From: Erythrobacter sp. UBA1916
GTDB lineage: Bacteria; Pseudomonadota; Alphaproteobacteria; Sphingomonadales; Sphingomonadaceae
Assembly: GCA_002337385.1 (NCBI GenBank)
Contig: DDFY01000008.1
Span: 51,634 to 115,633, forward strand
Reading direction: 5' to 3'
DNA length: 64,000 nucleotides
The translations under genes were made by a program, and so were the position numbers. Of the stretch, positions 57,945-64,000 are shown one piece after another (position 1 is the first letter of the stretch; each line of letters opens with the position of its first letter). The notes beneath the pieces were generated by a model that was not told the origin of the DNA, ran no database searches, and was given only the letters and a program-made list of their open reading frames with translations.

Positions 57945-57951
57945 CACGCGA

Positions 57952-57960
57952 TGTGGATTA
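57952..57960 (-). other. DnaA-box-like sequence
   Basis: TGTGGATTA matches TGTGGATAA (the complement of TTATCCACA) at eight of nine positions, in the gap after parB. A single box does not make an origin. Confidence 0.3.
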
Positions 57961-57965
57961 TGTGG

Positions 57966-58940
57966 CTAGATCCCGCCGCCGGTGAGCCGCTGGCAAATCA
58001 TGTCGAGCTGATCGAGGCTACGGAAACGCACGGTTAGCGTGCCGGTGCTGGGGTCTGCCTCGGTGGCAATATGCACCGGCAGGCCGAGCATTTCCTCAAG
58101 GTGGTTCTGCACCGCGACGATATCCGCATCCTGCGCCGCATCGCGCGGGGGGCGAGCCTGACGACGCTGGCTGCGACCGTCACCCTCGCGGCCCTTGCGC
58201 GCCAGCTTCTCGACCTCGCGCACGCTGAGGCCCTTGCGAACGGCCTGATCCGCCAGCTCCGCAGCATTATCCAGCCCGATCAGCGCACGGCCATGGCCCA
58301 TATCGAGCCGGCCCTGCTCCAGGTGGTCAAGCACGTCTTCGGGCAGTGCCAGCAGTCGCTGCAGGTTGGCGACATGGCTCCGCGACTTGTCGACCAGCGT
58401 GGCGATTTCGGTCTGCGTCATGTCCTCGAATTCGGCCAGACGCTGATAGGCGCGTGCCTCCTCGACCGGGTTGAGGTCTTCGCGCTGGATATTCTCGATG
58501 AGGGCCAGCGCCATCACGTCCCGATCATCCAGATCGCGAATTAGTGCAGGAATCTCATGAACTTGCGCCATCTGCGCAGCACGCCAGCGCCGTTCACCCG
58601 CAACCAGCTGATAACGACCCGAGGGCAAGCTACGGACAATCACCGGCTGAATCACACCGCGCGTCGCGATCGAGGCCGCCAGTTCGGCCAGCGCCTCCTC
58701 ATCGAAGTGGCGACGCGGCTGCTCCGGGTGTGGCTCGATCGCCGACACCGCCAGCATGGCAAGACCTTCACCCGTGCTCGACGCATCGTCTTCGGCGGAG
58801 CCCGCGGTAGGCAACTTGCGCGGAGCTACCAGCGACTCTTCCCGACGAGTCTCGCCCAACAAGGCGCCCAGCCCCTTGCCCAACTTGCGCCGCGGGACGG
58901 CATTGGTTTTCACCTTCGCATCGGCATTCTCATCGCTCAT
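57966..58940 (-). CDS. parB: Chromosome partitioning protein ParB
   Basis: 324 aa CTP-dependent DNA clamp. The CTP-binding motifs GERRWRAAQ and ENIQREDLNPVEEARAY, the helix-turn-helix MTQTEIATLVDKSRSHVANLQRL and a C-terminal dimer domain are visible. The N-terminus KLGKGLGALLGE is the usual ParA-contact segment. It spreads from the parS sites found at 59771, 60133 and 62246. Start overlaps the parA stop (ATGA). Confidence 0.97.
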   Translation of the reverse strand: MSDENADAKVKTNAVPRRKLGKGLGALLGETRREESLVAPRKLPTAGSAEDDASSTGEGLAMLAVSAIEPHPEQPRRHFDEEALAELAASIATRGVIQPVIVRSLPSGRYQLVAGERRWRAAQMAQVHEIPALIRDLDDRDVMALALIENIQREDLNPVEEARAYQRLAEFEDMTQTEIATLVDKSRSHVANLQRLLALPEDVLDHLEQGRLDMGHGRALIGLDNAAELADQAVRKGLSVREVEKLARKGREGDGRSQRRQARPPRDAAQDADIVAVQNHLEEMLGLPVHIATEADPSTGTLTVRFRSLDQLDMICQRLTGGGI

Positions 58941-59713
58941 GCGGCTTTCCTTCGTTCAGGCAAACGACCAATCAATTCACGTGCCAGCGCCATGTAGGCA
59001 CGGCTGCCGGCACAGGCATGGTCATAGATCAGCGCGGGCAAACCATGGCTCGGCGCCTCCGACAGGCGCACGTTGCGCGGGATCACCGATTCGAACACCA
59101 GATCACCGAGGCACTCACGCACGTCATCGGACACCTGATCGGTCAGCCGGTTTCGGCGATCAAACATGGTCAGCACCACGCCAACAATGGACAAATCGGC
59201 ATTAAACCGCTGCTGCACCTGCTCGACGGTCTGCAACAGCTGGCTGAGGCCTTCGAGCGCGAAGAACTCACACTGCAGGGGCACCATCAGCGTATCGGCT
59301 GCGGAAAGGGCGTTCAGCGTAAGAAGGCCAAGCGACGGCGGACAATCAATGAAGCAGATGTCGTGCCCGCTATGCTGATCCAGCGCATCGCGAAGCCGCT
59401 GCGCACGATCCTCTACATTGACCAGTTCAACCTCGGCCCCGCTCAGATCGACGGTCGCCGGGACCAGATCGAGGCCCGGAATGGACGAATTCACCGTGCA
59501 CTCCGCCAGGCTCGCCTCTCCAATCAGCAGGTCATAGCTCGACAGCCCACGCTCCGAAGCGCGCAAGCCGACGCCCGTCGAGGCGTTTCCCTGCGGATCG
59601 AGATCGATCAGCAGCGTGCGCCAGCCAGTGGCGGCCATGGCAGTGGCGATGTTGATGGCAGTTGTGGTCTTACCCACCCCGCCCTTCTGATTGGCTATAG
59701 CGATGCAGATCAT
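58937..59713 (-). CDS. parA: Chromosome partitioning ATPase ParA
   Basis: 258 aa. Deviant Walker A KGGVGKTT at residues 9-16, LLIDLDPQGNAST and FIDCPPSLGLLTLNAL (Walker B), as in chromosomal Soj/ParA. It drives origin segregation with ParB. Overlaps both parB and rsmG by four bases. Confidence 0.97.
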   Translation of the reverse strand: MICIAIANQKGGVGKTTTAINIATAMAATGWRTLLIDLDPQGNASTGVGLRASERGLSSYDLLIGEASLAECTVNSSIPGLDLVPATVDLSGAEVELVNVEDRAQRLRDALDQHSGHDICFIDCPPSLGLLTLNALSAADTLMVPLQCEFFALEGLSQLLQTVEQVQQRFNADLSIVGVVLTMFDRRNRLTDQVSDDVRECLGDLVFESVIPRNVRLSEAPSHGLPALIYDHACAGSRAYMALARELIGRLPERRKAA

Positions 59714-60330
59714 GACTCAGGCGGCCTTCCGTGTCCGATAATGATCGCCGCCTCGGGATTGGTTGCCGATTGTTCCACGTGGAACATCGCTTGAATCGCC
59801 TGCGACTGCTCCTGCAGTTCTTGCGCCGCCGACCGCCCTTTCGGCAACAGCCAAGTGGTATCCGGTGTGGAAAAGCGGGCGGATAAACGCAGCAATTTTT
59901 CCAGCGGCGCAAAAGCGCGTGCACTGATCACAGCCGCCGGGAGTGTGTCGATGGTTTCCAACCGTGCGCCCACCACGCGGCATTTTGACAGACCGAAGTG
60001 CCGGCATACGTGCTCCAGCCACTCGACACGTCGTTTCCGCGATTCGACCAGAACCACTTCGAGATCAGGCCGGGCAAGCGCCACGACGAGGCCCGGAAAG
60101 CCCGCCCCGGTGCCAAGATCGAGCCACGGCGATGTTTCACGTGGAACATGATCAAGCAGTTGAAGGCTATCGGCCAGATGGCGGGTCCAGGCGTCAGCGA
60201 GGCTCGCCGTCGACACCAGGTTCTGCCGCTCGTTCTCGCTCGCCAACATCTCCAGGAATGCTGCGAACCGCTCCAGCGCGGCCTGATCGCACCGCTGCGC
60301 GCAATAGGCCTGTGCTTCTTCCGGGCTCAT
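59710..60330 (-). CDS. rsmG: 16S rRNA (guanine527-N7)-methyltransferase
   Basis: 206 aa. SAM-binding motif LDLGTGAGFPGLVVALARP and downstream VVLVESRKRRVEWL; RAFAPLEKLL is also conserved. It methylates G527 of 16S rRNA. Two parS sites lie inside its coding sequence and are read as FHVE-type codons, an economical use of the gene. Overlaps mnmG and parA by four bases. Confidence 0.95.
   Translation of the reverse strand: MSPEEAQAYCAQRCDQAALERFAAFLEMLASENERQNLVSTASLADAWTRHLADSLQLLDHVPRETSPWLDLGTGAGFPGLVVALARPDLEVVLVESRKRRVEWLEHVCRHFGLSKCRVVGARLETIDTLPAAVISARAFAPLEKLLRLSARFSTPDTTWLLPKGRSAAQELQEQSQAIQAMFHVEQSATNPEAAIIIGHGRPPES
59771..59786. promoter_or_regulatory. parS site 1 (perfect palindrome)
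   Basis: TGTTCCACGTGGAACA is a perfect 16-bp palindrome inside the 3' part of rsmG, 57 bases before parA. It matches the ParB-binding parS consensus. Confidence 0.93.
60133..60148. promoter_or_regulatory. parS site 2
   Basis: TGTTTCACGTGGAACA, one step from perfect symmetry, inside the 5' half of rsmG. Confidence 0.9.
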
Positions 60331-62186
60331 GCTACCGGCTCCGCCGCAGCCCGACGGGCGTGGACCAGCAGGGCCGCAAGCGCCGCGGGGGTGATCCCGC
60401 GAACCCGTCCCGCATCAGCGAGCGTGGCAGGCGACGCAGCCGTCAGCCGCTCCACCATCTCGTTTGACAGCCCGGGCACCGCTGCCCAATCGAAATTCCG
60501 TCCCAACATCAACTCCTGCGATGCGCGCAAATCGCGCAGTTCTGCTTCCTGCCGCTGCAAATAGGGTGCGTAGGCCGCATCCTCCGCCACTTCCTGTGCC
60601 AGCGGCGTGGCAGGATCGAATCCCTCGGGCAAGTGGTCGGCCAAAGCAGCAAGTGGAATATCCGCATGGGTAAGCCAGTCACGCAGAGGCTTGCGCGTAC
60701 CATCGGTCCGCACGTTCAGGCCCTGTGCGGCAAGAGTGCTCGCGGCAACGTCCTGCTCCAACACCGACTGCCAGGCCGCACGCCCGTCGCAATGGCGCGT
60801 GAACCATTCGTCGCGCTCTGGTCCAAGACAGCCGAGGTCCCGGGCAATCGGGGTCAACCGCGTGCTGGCATTGTTGGCGCGCAGCCGCAGGCGATACTCC
60901 GCGCGGGCAGTGAGCATGCGGTAGGGTTCGCTCACACCATGTAGCGTGAGATCATCGACCATCACCGCGAGGTATGAATTCCCCCGATCCAGTGCCGGGG
61001 CCGCCCTGCCCTGCAGCGCACAAGCGGCGTGCAATCCCGCGATCAGACCTTGAGCAGCCGCCTCCTCATAGCCGGTGGTGCCGTTGATCTGTCCCGCACA
61101 ATAGAGGCCGGGAATGGCCGCGATTTGCAGGTCACGCCCCAAGGCGCGCGGATCGATATGGTCGTATTCGACGGCGTACCCCGGCACGACCATCTCGACC
61201 TGCTCGAGCCCTGCCATCGTTCGCAACATGGCCAGCTGCACATCTTCGGGCAGCGATGTGCTGATGCCGTTGGGATAGACGAGGTGGGTATCGAGGCCTT
61301 CCGGTTCGAGGAAGACCTGATGACCATCGCGGTCGGCGAAGCGATGAATCTTGTCTTCGATGCTCGGGCAATAGCGCGGGCCTGCCGCATCAATGGCACC
61401 CGTGAATAGCGGCGAGCGATCCAGATTGTCGGCGATGATCGCATGGCTGCGCGGATTGGTGCGGGTGATCGCGCAGAACACCTGCGGATTGGCGCGCTCC
61501 TTCGTAAGCGGCGACATGGTCCAGAAATCGCTGTCGGAGGGTTGTTCCTCCAACGCTGCCCAATCGATTGTCCGACCATCGAGCCGTGGCGGAGTGCCTG
61601 TCTTGAGGCGCGCCATCGGCAGGCTCGCCTCACGGAGCTGCTCGGCCAAAACCGAGGCGGCATTCTCACCGATCCGCCCGCCGGTGCTGCGCTTCTCCCC
61701 GCAGAACAGCACGCCGCCAAGGAAGGTGCCAGTGCACAGGATCGTTGCCCCTGCCCGCAGGCTATCGCCATCTGCAAGCCTGACGCCCACGGTGCGACCG
61801 TTTTCGATGATCAACGAGGCCACCTCGCCGCCGATCACCGTGAGGTTCTCCTGCTGAGCCAGCACGCCCTGCACCGCGGCCTTGAACAACTTACGGTCAG
61901 CCTGGATGCGAGGACCGTGAACAGCGCTGCCCTTGGAGCGATTGAGCATCCGATAGTGAATGGCCGCGGCATCAGCAGCGCGGCCGATCAGGCCATCAAA
62001 GGCATCGACCTCGCGCACCAGGTGGCCCTTGCCCAGCCCGCCAATCGCGGGGTTGCAGCTCATCGCACCGAGTGTCGAAGGATCGAAAGTGATCAGCGCG
62101 GTGGCCGCACCCATACGCGCAGAGGCGGCGGCGGCTTCCACCCCGGCATGGCCCCCGCCTACGACGATGACATCAAATGTGCTCAT
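60327..62186 (-). CDS. mnmG: tRNA uridine-5-carboxymethylaminomethyl(34) synthesis enzyme MnmG
   Basis: 619 aa from ATG 62186. The FAD-binding N-terminus is DVIVVGGGHAGVEAA; SCNPAIGGLGKGHLVREVDA, GTFLGGVLFCG (catalytic-region Cys) and the C-terminal helical domain that meets MnmE are present. With MnmE it modifies U34. An upstream extension to 62225 overlaps nothing real. It ends overlapping rsmG. Confidence 0.97.
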   Translation of the reverse strand: MSTFDVIVVGGGHAGVEAAAASARMGAATALITFDPSTLGAMSCNPAIGGLGKGHLVREVDAFDGLIGRAADAAAIHYRMLNRSKGSAVHGPRIQADRKLFKAAVQGVLAQQENLTVIGGEVASLIIENGRTVGVRLADGDSLRAGATILCTGTFLGGVLFCGEKRSTGGRIGENAASVLAEQLREASLPMARLKTGTPPRLDGRTIDWAALEEQPSDSDFWTMSPLTKERANPQVFCAITRTNPRSHAIIADNLDRSPLFTGAIDAAGPRYCPSIEDKIHRFADRDGHQVFLEPEGLDTHLVYPNGISTSLPEDVQLAMLRTMAGLEQVEMVVPGYAVEYDHIDPRALGRDLQIAAIPGLYCAGQINGTTGYEEAAAQGLIAGLHAACALQGRAAPALDRGNSYLAVMVDDLTLHGVSEPYRMLTARAEYRLRLRANNASTRLTPIARDLGCLGPERDEWFTRHCDGRAAWQSVLEQDVAASTLAAQGLNVRTDGTRKPLRDWLTHADIPLAALADHLPEGFDPATPLAQEVAEDAAYAPYLQRQEAELRDLRASQELMLGRNFDWAAVPGLSNEMVERLTAASPATLADAGRVRGITPAALAALLVHARRAAAEPVA

Positions 62187-62245
62187 GATCCTGCCCGACT
62201 TAGGCGCAGCGCCTGCCGCCCACAACGGGGATTTCGCAATGCCGA

Positions 62246-62261
62246 TGTTCCACGTGAAACA
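62246..62261. promoter_or_regulatory. parS site 3
   Basis: TGTTCCACGTGAAACA lies in the 81-base gap between mnmE and mnmG, the only intergenic parS of the three. Confidence 0.92.
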
Positions 62262-62267
62262 CTCGGG

Positions 62268-63542
62268 TCATTTCCCGAGGCAGAAGCGACCGAACACCGC
62301 GTCGAGCACGTCTTCGGTTGAGGTCTTCCCAAGCAATGCGTCGAAGGCCAGACGTGCCCGACGCAGGCCCTCGCCCACCAGCAAGGGATCGCGCAGAGCC
62401 TCGGCATCGCTCAGCGCATCAAGCGCCGCAGCCACCAGTGAGCGTTGGCGGCGGTTGAGCGCGGTCTGTCCGGGTGCTGGCATCGCGGTTCGCGCGCGGT
62501 CGACCAGTGCCTGTCGCAAGTCATGCATCCCCGCGCCCGTCCGCGCGGAAAGGGTGAAGTCCGGTGCTTGCTTGGACTGATGGTCGTCGCGGTCGCACTG
62601 GGCATCGACTTCCCAGCACCCTTCCGGCCCTGCCCCTTCCAGGCCGAGCCACAGGACGACATCGGCCTTGGCGATTTCCGCTTCGGCGCGCTCGATCCCG
62701 ATGGCCTCGATCCGGTCGTCGGTTGCGGTGCGCAGGCCGGCCATGTCCACGAAGCTGAAGGCCATCCCGTCGATCGCCACCGACTGCACCAGCACGTCAC
62801 GCGTGGTGCCGGCAATCTCGGCAGTGATGGCAGCCTCGCTCTCAACCAGCGCGTTAAACAGTGTCGACTTGCCTGCATTGGGCGGCCCGGCCAGGGCAAC
62901 GCGAAAGCCCTCTTTCAGCAGTTCGGCATACGGTGCGGCGAGCGCCTCGCACAGATCCTGCGTGAGATTGGCGAGATCAGCGGCAAACTCATCGCCCAGA
63001 GACTCGACCTCGTCCTCTTCAGAAAAGTCGAGCGACGCCTCAACCTCGGCTGACAAAGCCAGCAGTTGCTCGCGCCATCTGCCCACCTCGTTCGAAAACA
63101 CCCCGCCCGTCATGGCGAGCGCTGCGCGGCGCTGAACCTCGGTCTCGGCGGAAAGCAAATCGCCCAGCCCCTCAGCCTCGGCAAGATCGATCCGACCATT
63201 AGCAAAGGCGCGGCGGGTGAATTCGCCCGGTTCGGCACGGCGGCATCCGGGAATCTCAGCCAGAGCCGCTTGGAGAGCCGCCACCACGGCACGGCCACCG
63301 TGGCAATGCAGCTCACCCACATCTTCGCCAGTTACGGAGTTGGGCGCAGGAAAGTAGAGGACCAGCCCGTCATCAATCTGCGCAGCTATGCTATCACGGA
63401 AGGGCGTTCGCACGGCCCGACGCGCCTCGGGAACACTGCCGCACAACGCCGCAAGCGCCGTGCGTACCTGCGGCCCGGTAAGACGAATAATCCCGATCCC
63501 GGCAGGCGGCGCGCCGGAGGAAAGCGCAAAAATGGTATCCAT
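62268..63542 (-). CDS. mnmE: tRNA modification GTPase MnmE
   Basis: 424 aa from ATG 63542. The N-terminal formyl-THF-binding domain starts MDTIFALSSGAPPAGIGIIRLTG; the GTPase domain has GPPNAGKSTLFN (G1), GTTRD (G2) and DMAGLR (G3). The C-terminal FCLGK is the catalytic CxGK motif. It is a little shorter than the usual 440-455 residues. An upstream extension to 63629 is unlikely. Confidence 0.96.
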   Translation of the reverse strand: MDTIFALSSGAPPAGIGIIRLTGPQVRTALAALCGSVPEARRAVRTPFRDSIAAQIDDGLVLYFPAPNSVTGEDVGELHCHGGRAVVAALQAALAEIPGCRRAEPGEFTRRAFANGRIDLAEAEGLGDLLSAETEVQRRAALAMTGGVFSNEVGRWREQLLALSAEVEASLDFSEEDEVESLGDEFAADLANLTQDLCEALAAPYAELLKEGFRVALAGPPNAGKSTLFNALVESEAAITAEIAGTTRDVLVQSVAIDGMAFSFVDMAGLRTATDDRIEAIGIERAEAEIAKADVVLWLGLEGAGPEGCWEVDAQCDRDDHQSKQAPDFTLSARTGAGMHDLRQALVDRARTAMPAPGQTALNRRQRSLVAAALDALSDAEALRDPLLVGEGLRRARLAFDALLGKTSTEDVLDAVFGRFCLGK

Positions 63543-63567
63543 CAGGCCTGCCTTGCGAAGTTCGCGC

Positions 63568-63834
63568 TCAGCCCTTGTCAGAAGACTTGGGCGATGATCC
63601 ACCGCCAGCCGACTTCTGCGCGCCCTCAACGAAGCTCTGGAACATCTTCAGGCCCATCTGCCCCATCGGTGCGAGATGCTTGGCATATTTCTCAAGCTGT
63701 TCGACGTTCGCCGCGCCCTTCATCGCCTCAGCGAGGTTGTCGACATAAATGGCGTTGGCTTGCTCGACATCGGGCAGGCCCATGAACTGGCGTGCCTCTT
63801 CCGGGCTGCAATCGACTTCGATGGTGATCTTCAT
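63568..63834 (-). CDS. DUF6489 family protein
   Basis: 88 aa. Begins MKITIEVDCSPEEARQFMGLPDVE and has an amphipathic middle with a Gly/Ser-rich tail, which I recall as the DUF6489 family of sphingomonads. Possibly membrane-associated through FVEGAQKS-type helices; function unknown. GAGG precedes ATG 63834. It lies between rho and mnmE, 25 bases from mnmE. Confidence 0.75.
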   Translation of the reverse strand: MKITIEVDCSPEEARQFMGLPDVEQANAIYVDNLAEAMKGAANVEQLEKYAKHLAPMGQMGLKMFQSFVEGAQKSAGGGSSPKSSDKG

Positions 63835-63861
63835 GGTCCTCGCCTCTTACTCGTGATCGGC

Positions 63862-63884
63862 CCCGGCCTGCCACGCAAGCCGGG
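63862..63884 (-). other. Hairpin between rho and the DUF6489 gene
   Basis: CCCGGC (63862-63867) pairs with GCCGGG (63879-63884). It stands in the 100-base gap after rho and lacks a U-tract; it may be an attenuated terminator for rho. Confidence 0.4.
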
Positions 63885-63934
63885 TGCCAACCACCAATAT
63901 GAGGGCATCGGCCCGAATTTCCAGCGGCGCGTGC

Positions 63935-64000
63935 CTACTGGTTCATCGTGGCGAAGAAGTCTTCGTTGGTCTTCGAATCCTTCATCTTGTCGAGCAGGAA
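63935..64000 (-). CDS. rho: Transcription termination factor Rho, C-terminal end (partial)
   Basis: The last 21 residues FLLDKMKDSKTNEDFFATMNQ-like end with TAG at 63937-63935; the stretch KTNEDFF is the conserved C-terminus of Rho. The remainder lies beyond the window. rho next to mnmE and parAB is the common alphaproteobacterial order. Confidence 0.9.
   Translation of the reverse strand, partial: FLLDKMKDSKTNEDFFATMNQ

Noticed and set aside
1..64000. tRNA, rRNA or transposase genes
   Set aside because: I found no T-loop/acceptor-stem arrangement, rRNA signature or transposase motif on reading both strands; a tRNAscan-SE and ISfinder run would settle it.

Overview
The window is a high-GC, gene-dense bacterial chromosome segment from an alphaproteobacterium, most probably a member of Sphingomonadales (Erythrobacter-like). 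The grounds are the gene families present: CtrA inhibitor SciP (DUF1153), the DUF1013 regulator TrcR, DUF1192, DUF6489, a sphingomonad-type M23 peptidase followed by bactofilin, and the order rho-DUF6489-mnmE-mnmG-rsmG-parA-parB with three TGTT(T/C)CACGTG(G/A)AACA parS sites. That assignment rests on recognised families and motifs, not on a database search. I see no rRNA, tRNA, insertion sequence, prophage or CRISPR array.

Layout. 1-4.2 kb: tail of an OmpA-family protein, a CysQ-like phosphatase, sucC and etfBA (central metabolism). 4.2-11 kb: acetyltransferase, DUF445 membrane protein, an RND efflux permease with an unusual central insertion and its adaptor, and a small stress membrane protein. 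11-20.5 kb: sciP with an overlapping unknown gene, mnmA, a lipoprotein-type serine hydrolase, a PhzF-CDF-pdxH chain, a DnaJ-class chaperone, BrkB, fabI and a GFA protein. 20.5-29 kb: coq7-dsbB, then ctpA-envC-rlmH-rsfS-nadD, an aldo/keto reductase and proA. 29-36 kb: M23 peptidase and bactofilin, trcR, a glycosyltransferase, an LpxH-like phosphatase, a double NTF2-like protein and a quinone oxidoreductase. 36-42.5 kb: clpA, a small untypical region, then a ligase-associated exonuclease and an ATP-dependent DNA ligase separated by a low-GC Cas2/SinR-like gene. 42.5-53 kb: globin, YoaK, DUF167, gamma carbonic anhydrase, two tandem acetyltransferases, hemB, a second M23 peptidase, a Suv3-like helicase overlapping an S4 protein and a 7Fe ferredoxin, and carD. 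53-64 kb: Sua5, DUF815 ATPase, a PQQ-type dehydrogenase, free-methionine sulfoxide reductase, a glycine-zipper protein, then the parBA-rsmG-mnmGE-rho cluster, which normally lies near the replication origin.

Most genes are ordinary housekeeping genes packed into chains with 4-base ATGA overlaps. Three themes recur: envelope remodelling (two active and one degenerate LytM protein, CtpA, bactofilin, DsbB), cell-cycle control (SciP, TrcR, ParAB, a possible CtrA site) and RNA or translation maintenance (MnmA, MnmE, MnmG, RsmG, RlmH, RsfS, Sua5, CarD, a Suv3-like helicase).

The most unusual material is (a) a structured intergenic element present twice (153-240 and 25366-25444) whose predicted stems carry compensatory base changes; (b) the 38.8-40.9 kb stretch, with a 35-residue basic ORF behind a near-perfect Shine-Dalgarno sequence, a flanking 26-bp imperfect direct repeat, and a 46% GC Cas2/SinR-like gene whose ribosome binding site lies in a GAAA-tetraloop hairpin; (c) several genes that look leaderless; and (d) an RND permease with about 110 extra, hydrophobic residues.
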